A stretch of DNA of 64,000 bases from contig NZ_JAIZZH010000004.1 in assembly GCF_020421205.1 (NCBI RefSeq), positions 124,001 through 188,000 on the forward strand, read 5' to 3'. Shown piece after piece: positions 58,429 through 64,000 of this stretch; within the stretch, counting starts at the first letter, position 1, and the number at the start of each line of letters is the position of its first letter. The translations under genes and the position numbers were made by a program. Origin of the DNA: Hymenobacter pini. Lineage in GTDB: Bacteria > Bacteroidota > Bacteroidia > Cytophagales > Hymenobacteraceae. The notes under the pieces were generated by a model. It made no database searches. It was not told the DNA's origin and saw only the letters and a program-made list of their open reading frames with translations.

Positions 58429-60012
58429 TTACTTAGAAGCGTACACCGACGACAGGTCCTTGGCTACCTGACGGATAGCGCCGGTAGTGGTGTCGTCCAG
58501 TTTACCAGCCTTCAGGCCTTGCAGCACCTCGGGGTGGCGGGTGTTCATCACCTGCGTGAACTCACGCTCGAACTCGCGCACCTTATTTACCGGAACTTGG
58601 TCCAGTAAGCCGTTGGTGGCGGCGTAGATGATGGCCACTTGGTCTTCCACCTTCTGGGGCGAGAACTGGGGCTGCTTCAGGATTTCCAGGTTACGCCGGC
58701 CCCGCTCGATGGTGAGCTTGGTCGAGGCATCCAGGTCGGAGCCGAACTTGGCGAAGGCTTCCAGCTCGCGGAACTGAGCCTGGTCGAGCTTCAGCGTACC
58801 AGCTACCTTCTTCATCGACTTGATCTGGGCATTACCACCTACGCGCGATACCGAGATACCTACGTTAATGGCGGGACGCACACCCGAGTTGAAGAGGTTA
58901 GTTTCGAGGAAGATCTGGCCGTCGGTAATCGAAATTACGTTGGTCGGAATGTAAGCCGAAACGTCACCAGCCTGGGTTTCGATGATGGGCAGAGCCGTCA
59001 GCGAACCACCACCTTTCACGAGCGGCTTAATGCTCTCGGGCAGGTCGTTCATGTCCTGGGCAATGGCGTCGGAAGCATTAATCTTCGCGGCGCGTTCCAG
59101 CAGGCGGCTGTGCAGGTAGAATACGTCACCGGGGTAGGCCTCACGTCCGGGAGGACGACGCAGCAGCAGCGACACTTCGCGGTAAGCTACAGCCTGCTTC
59201 GAGAGGTCATCGTACACAACTAGAGCCGGACGGCCGGTGTCACGGAAGAACTCGCCGATGGCAGCACCGGTGAAGGGAGCGAAGAACTGCATGGGAGCCG
59301 GATCGGAAGCCGAAGCCGACACTACCACGGTGTAGTCCATAGCACCACCTTTGGTCAGGGCGTTTACTACCTGCGCCACGGTCGAAGCTTTCTGGCCTAC
59401 GGCTACGTAGATGCAGAAAACAGGCTCGCCACGCTCGAAGAACTCGCGCTGGTTCAGGATGGCGTCAAGAGCTACGGTCGATTTACCGGTCTGACGGTCA
59501 CCAATGATCAGCTCGCGCTGGCCCCGGCCAATCGGAATCATGGCGTCAATAGCCTTGATACCGGTTTGCATGGGCTCGTTTACCGGCTGACGGTAGATTA
59601 CACCGGGAGCCTTACGCTCCAGGGGCATATCGTAGGTGTCGCCCTGGATGGGGCCACGGCCGTCGATGGGCTGGCCCAGCGTGTTTACCACGCGGCCAAT
59701 GATGCCGTCACCTACTTTAATCGACGCAATTTTATTGGTACGGCGCACGGTAGCACCTTCCCGGATTTCAGAGTAGTCGCCGAGCATTACGGCACCTACG
59801 TTGTCTTCTTCCAGGTTCAGCACCAGGGCCTGCAGGCCGTTTTCAAATTCGAGCAATTCCCCCGACTGGGCTTTGCCCAGACCGTAAATACGGGCTACAC
59901 CGTCACCAACCTGCAGAACCGTACCTACCTCTTCGAGTTCGGCTTCGGTTTTGAAGTTGGAGAGTTGTTCCCGCAGAATGGCGGATACTTCATCCGGACG
60001 TACTTCTGCCAT
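58429..60012 (-). CDS. atpA: ATP synthase F1 alpha subunit
   Basis: This 527-residue alpha subunit has the nucleotide-binding P-loop GDRQTGKST, the preceding PIGRGQRELIIG, GPIQGDTYDMPLERKAPG, and the catalytic-arginine region YIPTNVISITDGQIFLETN. The N-terminal beta-barrel and C-terminal helical domain are complete. It follows atpH with only six bases between (60013-60018) and precedes atpG after a 95-base gap. Confidence 0.98.
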   Translation of the reverse strand: MAEVRPDEVSAILREQLSNFKTEAELEEVGTVLQVGDGVARIYGLGKAQSGELLEFENGLQALVLNLEEDNVGAVMLGDYSEIREGATVRRTNKIASIKVGDGIIGRVVNTLGQPIDGRGPIQGDTYDMPLERKAPGVIYRQPVNEPMQTGIKAIDAMIPIGRGQRELIIGDRQTGKSTVALDAILNQREFFERGEPVFCIYVAVGQKASTVAQVVNALTKGGAMDYTVVVSASASDPAPMQFFAPFTGAAIGEFFRDTGRPALVVYDDLSKQAVAYREVSLLLRRPPGREAYPGDVFYLHSRLLERAAKINASDAIAQDMNDLPESIKPLVKGGGSLTALPIIETQAGDVSAYIPTNVISITDGQIFLETNLFNSGVRPAINVGISVSRVGGNAQIKSMKKVAGTLKLDQAQFRELEAFAKFGSDLDASTKLTIERGRRNLEILKQPQFSPQKVEDQVAIIYAATNGLLDQVPVNKVREFEREFTQVMNTRHPEVLQGLKAGKLDDTTTGAIRQVAKDLSSVYASK

Positions 60013-60018
60013 GGTGGG

Positions 60019-60579
60019 TTATACTAAAGAGTGGTAGGGGTTCTTTGAGAATTCGGTGCGCAGCTTGCGCAACCGGTAGCTTACTGAGTCGTCGATCAGC
60101 TTGTCGCCAATGCGCAGCACGAAGCCACCAATCAGCGTCGGGTCAACTTTCTCAGTTAGGGTAACCTGCTGCTGGCCCGTTTGCTGGCGAACCAGCTGGA
60201 CCACTTGCAGGCGCGTGGGCGCATCCAGGGGCGTGGCGGTAGTCACCTCGGCCACCTGCACGCCGCGCAGCTGGTTGTACTGGCGCTGAAACTCGGTGCC
60301 AATAAACTCCAGGGCGCTTTCACGGTTCTTCTGCGTGATGATGGTGAAGAACTTGCTCGTGAGCTCCGATACCTTGCCACTGAACACGGCGTTCAAAATA
60401 GCTAGTTTTTTATCGTGCTTCACGATGGGGTTGCGTAGCAGCAAGCGTAGCTCACGGTTCTCGTCCAGCGTTTTCGTGAACAAGTCCATGTCCTGCTTTA
60501 CCTGCTCCAGCGTCCCGCGCTCCTCGGCCAAATCCAGCAACGACTTCGCGTAACGGGAGGCAACTCGTAGTTCAGACAT
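60019..60579 (-). CDS. atpH: ATP synthase F1 delta subunit
   Basis: This 186-residue OSCP/delta protein starts SELRVASRYAKSLLDLAEE, has the mid segment LLLRNPIVKHDKKLAIL, and ends with the typical DPTLIGGFVLRIGDKLIDDS. It ties the peripheral stalk to the alpha subunits. Confidence 0.96.
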   Translation of the reverse strand: MSELRVASRYAKSLLDLAEERGTLEQVKQDMDLFTKTLDENRELRLLLRNPIVKHDKKLAILNAVFSGKVSELTSKFFTIITQKNRESALEFIGTEFQRQYNQLRGVQVAEVTTATPLDAPTRLQVVQLVRQQTGQQQVTLTEKVDPTLIGGFVLRIGDKLIDDSVSYRLRKLRTEFSKNPYHSLV

Positions 60580-60592
60580 TGATTTCAGTATT

Positions 60593-60672
60593 GAGTAGTT
60601 GGTAGTGAGTATTGAGTGGATGGGTACCCGGCACGCCGAATCTCATTACTCAATACCCGACACTCACTACTA
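60593..60672. repeat. Quasi-palindrome in the atpF-atpH gap (TAGTGAGTATTGAG words)
   Basis: TAGTTGGTAGTGAGTATTGA (60596-60615) and ACTCAATACCCGACACTCAC (60648-60667) are imperfect inverted partners with one insertion. The right arm reaches the atpF stop codon. Related half-words (GTAGGTAGTGAGTGATGGG) recur upstream of atpF near 61175. Confidence 0.6.
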
Positions 60673-61164
60673 ATTCAATTTCACTTCTTGCAGATACGAG
60701 TCCACGAGTTGCTGCTGGGCGGGCTGGTCGGCCAGCTCGCGGCGCAGAATGCGCTCAGCAATATCGATGGAGAGCTTAGCAGCGGTGTTCTTCACCTCAG
60801 CTAGGGCGGCGTTCTTCTCGTTCTGGATGGCTTCGCGAGCCTGCAGGATCATACGGCTGCCTTCTTCCGTAGCCTTGTTTTTCGCCTGCTCGATGAGCTG
60901 GTTCGAAACGTCGGTGGCTTCCTTCAGAATACGGTCACGCTCCATGCGGGCTTCAGCCAACAGCTTTTCGTTGCCGGCTTTCAGCTCCTGCATCTCCAGC
61001 TTGGCTTGGTCAGCCATGCGCAGAGCACCTTCGATGGAGCTTTCCCGCTCTTTCAGCGAGGCCAAGATTGGTTTCCAGGCAAACGCACGCAACAGCAACA
61101 GAACGATGCCGAAGATGAAGATTTGCCAGAAAATAAGGCCTAATTCGGGCGTTACAATTGACAT
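60670..61164 (-). CDS. atpF: ATP synthase F0 b subunit
   Basis: This 164-residue peripheral-stalk subunit has one N-terminal membrane helix (LGLIFWQIFIFGIVLLLLRA) followed by a long charged amphipathic helix. The family points FAWKPILASLKERESSIEGAL and the LSIDIAERILRRELAD tail are present. Confidence 0.95.
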   Translation of the reverse strand: MSIVTPELGLIFWQIFIFGIVLLLLRAFAWKPILASLKERESSIEGALRMADQAKLEMQELKAGNEKLLAEARMERDRILKEATDVSNQLIEQAKNKATEEGSRMILQAREAIQNEKNAALAEVKNTAAKLSIDIAERILRRELADQPAQQQLVDSYLQEVKLN

Positions 61165-61269
61165 CTGGAAAACTAGTAGGTAGTGAGTGATGGGTAATGA
61201 AACCTCTGCAACAGCAAGCCTAGTTCCGCCTGCTAAAACCTAGAATATCAATTACCAGAAAAGCCAAGA

Positions 61270-61313
61270 CAGCCCGCTACGCCGTGCGCTGAAGCGACGC
61301 GCGCAGCGGGCTG
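61270..61313 (-). terminator. Hairpin between atpE and atpF, possible attenuator
   Basis: CAGCCCGCT (61270-61278) and AGCGGGCTG (61305-61313) are exact arms enclosing a further GC-rich region. On the minus strand the stem is followed by TCTTGGCTTTTC, only moderately T-rich. It lies in a 169-base gap just after atpE, where partial termination or 3'-end protection would raise c-subunit output. Confidence 0.5.
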
Positions 61314-61333
61314 CTCTTGTACTATCTCAAACC

Positions 61334-61594
61334 CTACAGGTTGAACGAAATCAGCAGGCAGACTACTACTGCGAACAGAGCCAGACCTTCGATCAGGGCG
61401 GCTACGATCAGCATGGCAGTTTGGATTTTGCCCGAAGCTTCCGGCTGACGACCAATAGCTTCCATGGCCTGACCACCGATGCGACCAATACCCAGACCGG
61501 CACCCAGAGCAACCAGACCGGCACCGATAGCGGCACCAAATACAGCCAGACCAACAGAATTAGTAAGAGCCTGCAGCAACAAAGAAAGAAGCAT
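61334..61594 (-). CDS. atpE: ATP synthase F0 c subunit
   Basis: This 86-residue proteolipid consists of two helices joined by the polar loop EAIGRQPEASGK. Its ion-carrying Glu69 lies in AALIEGLALFAVV. The first helix is glycine-rich (GAAIGAGLVALGAGLGIG). The sodium-type liganding pattern is not evident, which favours proton coupling. About 10-15 copies form the ring, so its mRNA needs high translation. Confidence 0.95.
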   Translation of the reverse strand: MLLSLLLQALTNSVGLAVFGAAIGAGLVALGAGLGIGRIGGQAMEAIGRQPEASGKIQTAMLIVAALIEGLALFAVVVCLLISFNL

Positions 61595-61647
61595 AAAAAA
61601 ATGGTTTGTGGGGAGTGAAAAACAAAAAAATCAGGGGTGGTGAAAGC

Positions 61648-62700
61648 TTAGTGCGCGTGAGCCGGCTCCGCGCCGTCGCCACCGCCCATTTGGTAGTCAG
61701 CGTCGTGGTGCTCCTCTACTGCGCCGCCAATGTACATGGCCGTCAGCAGGGTGAAGATGTAGGCTTGCAGAATGGCCACCATCAGTTCCAGCACGTTAAT
61801 AAACAAGCCGAAAGCAACCGAAACAGGGCTTACAAAGATGCTTTTGAAGATGAAGATGAGCGAGATAAAGCTCAACGTTACAATGTGACCCGCCGTGATG
61901 TTGGCGAACAAACGCACCATCAGGGAGAAGGGCTTTACCACGATGCCGATGAGTTCAACTGGAATCATGATGGGCAGCAGGGGCTTCGGTACGCCGGGTG
62001 TAGCGAAGATGTGATGCCAATAATTCTTGTTGGAGCTGAACAGGGTGATGAGCAGGGTCAGCACAGCCAATGTCAGTGTGACGGCAATGTTACCGGTGAG
62101 GTTAGCGCCGCCGGGCATCAGGCCCATCAGGTTGTTGAACCAGATAAAGAAGAACACCGTCAGCAGGTACGGCATGTACCGCTCGTATTTCGGGCCGATG
62201 GATTTCTTAGCTACCTCGTCGCGGATGAAAATGATGATAGGCTCGAAGAACGACTGGATACCTTTCGGAGCACCGCTGCCACGCTTGGCATAACCGCGGG
62301 CTACGGCCGTAAATACGACTACCAACAACACGGCGCTGATCATCAGCGAGGCTACGTTTTTGGTAATCGAGAAGTCATATACTTTGCTACCGTCTTCCGA
62401 CACCAAGTGCTCGTGCTCCAGCTTCAGGCCATCGTACACCTTGCCTTCGGCGAGGTTGTGCGAGGAGAAAACCGATACACCTTGGCCGGGGCGGAACGCA
62501 ATTACCGGCAGATAGGTGGTGTAGTGGTCGTTGTCGGTGGAGAACCAGTGCCACTCGTGCGAGTCGCCGATGTGGTGCAGAATCATCTCCCCGGGGCTGA
62601 AGGCCTCCTTGTCGGTGGCTTCTTCCGTAGTGGCCGTCGGTTCGTTAGCGTAAACAGAGAACGAGAGGAAGCAGAAGAGAGCTAAAAGTAAGCGCTTCAT
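61648..62700 (-). CDS. atpB: ATP synthase F0 a subunit
   Basis: This 350-residue a subunit carries a Bacteroidota-type N-terminal extension with a signal peptide (MKRLLLALFCFLSFSVYANE) and a His-rich exported segment (ILHHIGDSHEWHWF). A proton-channel domain with LMVRLFANITAGHIVTLSF follows, including the essential Arg of the fourth or fifth helix. The C-terminus is also His-rich (GDGAEPAHAH). Confidence 0.95.
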   Translation of the reverse strand: MKRLLLALFCFLSFSVYANEPTATTEEATDKEAFSPGEMILHHIGDSHEWHWFSTDNDHYTTYLPVIAFRPGQGVSVFSSHNLAEGKVYDGLKLEHEHLVSEDGSKVYDFSITKNVASLMISAVLLVVVFTAVARGYAKRGSGAPKGIQSFFEPIIIFIRDEVAKKSIGPKYERYMPYLLTVFFFIWFNNLMGLMPGGANLTGNIAVTLTLAVLTLLITLFSSNKNYWHHIFATPGVPKPLLPIMIPVELIGIVVKPFSLMVRLFANITAGHIVTLSFISLIFIFKSIFVSPVSVAFGLFINVLELMVAILQAYIFTLLTAMYIGGAVEEHHDADYQMGGGDGAEPAHAH

Positions 62701-62737
62701 TCAGAGGGGGTTGGGGTGGGGTTCACAAAACCTTCAT

Positions 62738-63142
62738 CTAAGGGTTTTCACCCGGTTTTGAAAACGGGCGCAAGTTACTCAGAACGCTCCACACTTCAAA
62801 CCCAGCAAAGAGAAAATACAGTAGAAAGAAGCTCCCTAGGAAGGCCCAGCGTGCGTTGCCTTCGTGCCCGCCACCTGTAAAAAGGTACACCAGCACCAGC
62901 GTAAGCGACAAAAGCAGCCGTGCAACCATGCTGCCGAAATACGCGACCATAAAATTTTGCGGGTTGCTCTGCACCAGCTTCGCCGTAACCCAATAGGTTA
63001 GTAGAGTAAGCAAAAAGAAGAACCCAAATGTGTACGGTGTGAACGGGTGCACAATGCGCGGGCCAAACTGGCTGTATAGGGCATACAGCACAAATCCCAG
63101 CAACAGGGAAAAGAGCAGATATGAGCGGACAAAGGCTTTCAA
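62738..63142 (-). CDS. Conserved membrane protein of the atp cluster
   Basis: This 134-residue protein has four membrane helices (about residues 6-25, 37-56, 67-90 and 103-125) and short loops (VQSNPQNFMVAYFGSMVARL). Its position between atpZ and atpB is that of AtpI-type assembly factors, and its topology is compatible. I cannot confirm AtpI homology from motifs. It is probably co-transcribed with the ATP synthase genes. Confidence 0.65.
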   Translation of the reverse strand: MKAFVRSYLLFSLLLGFVLYALYSQFGPRIVHPFTPYTFGFFFLLTLLTYWVTAKLVQSNPQNFMVAYFGSMVARLLLSLTLVLVYLFTGGGHEGNARWAFLGSFFLLYFLFAGFEVWSVLSNLRPFSKPGENP

Positions 63143-63180
63143 GCAGCTAAAAGTAAGTGGGCCGCAAAACTACCGCTGAA

Positions 63181-63432
63181 TTACTGGTCTTTCGACACAG
63201 AGCGGATAACATTATATAAAGCCGCAAACAGACCCAGCAGCATCAGGCTGAGCGTGAACCACGGCGTTTTACTCTGGAAATGCCCATCCAGCCAGTAACC
63301 AGCCCAGGTGCTGAGACCAATGGTGGCCAGCATTTGGGCTCCAATGCCGGAATACTTGGCCACGGCCCGCATGCGGTCAGAGTTATTTTCCTTTTGCGGG
63401 GGTTGAGGCGTGGGAGAAGCAGGCATGGCCAT
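63181..63432 (-). CDS. atpZ: AtpZ/AtpI family protein
   Basis: This 83-residue protein has two membrane helices with the AtpZ pattern: YSGIGAQMLATIGLSTWAGYW, then a turn, then FTLSLMLLGLFAALYNVIRS. AtpZ proteins are thought to help c-ring or F-ATPase assembly and ion supply. It is the first gene of the atp run on the minus strand. Met3 is an alternative start. Confidence 0.85.
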   Translation of the reverse strand: MAMPASPTPQPPQKENNSDRMRAVAKYSGIGAQMLATIGLSTWAGYWLDGHFQSKTPWFTLSLMLLGLFAALYNVIRSVSKDQ

Positions 63433-63641
63433 ACGCGGTGGAGTGGGTGTGTGGTGAGATGATAAAATTACGTGATAGGATAGTACGTATAAGCCTGAGT
63501 TGGCGCTGCGCGCCGGGTATGAGGGAAACCTGTACTTTTACCTACGCTGCTTCGTTGTGAACCTGAAGGCCGCCGAACGATTTCGGGGCGGCCCCACGTT
63601 TTCAGTCCGATACCGTTTTCTGCTCTGAGCTTCCTGCCGTT

Positions 63642-64000
63642 TTGACGACATCTAACTCTTTATTAGTACGTGGGCTTACTGCCGCCGCTGCCGCTTCTGC
63701 TCTGGTGGCAGGTGTGGCCGGGTGCGCCTCCGAGCGACGCTCCGTGGTAGGCCGTACCTACGACAACATAGTGGCCCGCGACAATGCGTATTTCTTGGCC
63801 CGCGAGAAGATGCGAGCTACGGAAACCACGCTGAATACAGCCCGCATAAACGATTATAACCGGGTACTACCGCTTTTCCCGACGCTTGATGATGCCACCG
63901 TAGCCCGCGTCACGGCCGATATGGAGGATATTATCAAGAAAGCATCCTTGCCAGTGCAGTACCGCCCCGGCTCCGACTGGACGGATGATAGTTATATCCT
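63642..64000 (+). CDS. SprE/PorW-like gliding and type IX secretion lipoprotein (partial, 5' part)
   Basis: An open frame runs from TTG at 63642 to the right edge (119 complete codons visible). It has a lipoprotein signal with lipobox VAGVAGC, then the sequence GRTYDNIVARDNAYFLAREK and NDYNRVLPLFPTLDD. This order (aromatic-Asn segment right after the lipid Cys, then a Y-x-x-x-LP-x-F stretch) is the start pattern of SprE/PorW proteins, TPR lipoproteins of the type IX secretion and gliding apparatus. The TPR part is beyond the edge, so the call rests on the N-terminus. It is divergent from atpZ. Confidence 0.6.
   Translation, partial: MTTSNSLLVRGLTAAAAASALVAGVAGCASERRSVVGRTYDNIVARDNAYFLAREKMRATETTLNTARINDYNRVLPLFPTLDDATVARVTADMEDIIKKASLPVQYRPGSDWTDDSYI

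Noticed and set aside
61606..62685. 359-codon plus-strand frame opposite atpB
   Set aside because: It lies opposite a certain atpB gene; no recognisable protein.

Overview
The window looks like GC-rich core chromosome from a member of the Bacteroidota, most likely a Hymenobacter-type Cytophagales. Several things support this: a fused MurF-alanine racemase, DUF5686, DUF4834 and DUF4230 proteins, a GH92 alpha-mannosidase, a PafA-type phosphatase, an F-ATPase cluster without atpD/atpC, the start of a SprE/PorW-like lipoprotein, and promoters of the Bacteroidota form TTTG-N19-23-TANNTTTG. There is no sign of prophage, IS element, CRISPR or integrated island. Genes are densely packed and most long antisense frames are GC-driven shadows.

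Layout. 1-1.5 kb (minus): YqeY-like protein, CvpA and the start of a PabA/TrpG amidotransferase. 1.6-5.6 kb (plus): pdxJ followed by a 2-selenouridine tRNA module (mnmH and selD, with a VOC protein between them) and a small membrane protein. 5.7-9.2 kb (plus): TPR sensor kinase, alpha/beta hydrolase, RsmI-like methylase. 9.3-11.8 kb (minus): feoAB behind a clear promoter. 12-16.2 kb: secreted carboxypeptidase-regulatory-like protein, OmpA lipoprotein and the MurF-Alr fusion. 16.3-22.3 kb: RarD-like transporter, giant YfhO-like membrane protein, PLP deaminase, polytopic glycosyltransferase-like protein. 22.5-32.6 kb: DUF4230, RecX, DUF5686, DUF4834, an FkbM methyltransferase, tRNA-Thr(CGT), an SDR, a small HExxH protein, an NlpC/P60 hydrolase, a YkvA protein and an ACP-like protein that lacks the phosphopantetheine serine. 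32.7-39.8 kb (minus): a TetR-TolC-adaptor-RND efflux operon with a visible palindromic operator. 40-49.8 kb: ispF, an M28 peptidase, LutB, a channel-like protein, L-serine dehydratase alpha, msrB, two secreted proteins and a bifunctional NAD(P)HX repair enzyme. 49.9-57.4 kb: GH92, a UbiA-like protein, DUF6766, ppa, a PafA-like phosphatase and a HAD hydrolase. 57.4-63.4 kb (minus): atpZ, a membrane protein, atpB-E-F-H-A-G. The right edge holds the start of the SprE/PorW-like gene.

The most distinctive non-coding content is a set of palindromic elements just after stop codons. They include three copies of one near-perfect palindrome family, one unrelated 36-bp perfect palindrome, and a REP-like inverted pair. 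In addition, several intergenic gaps hold low-complexity quasi-palindromes that differ in sequence but share a design; two of these lie inside the ATP synthase operon. I found no multi-gene system that I can defend as wholly new. The best candidates for a second look are the serine-less ACP-like protein, the quasi-palindrome class, and the inverted-repeat hairpins inside the atp operon.
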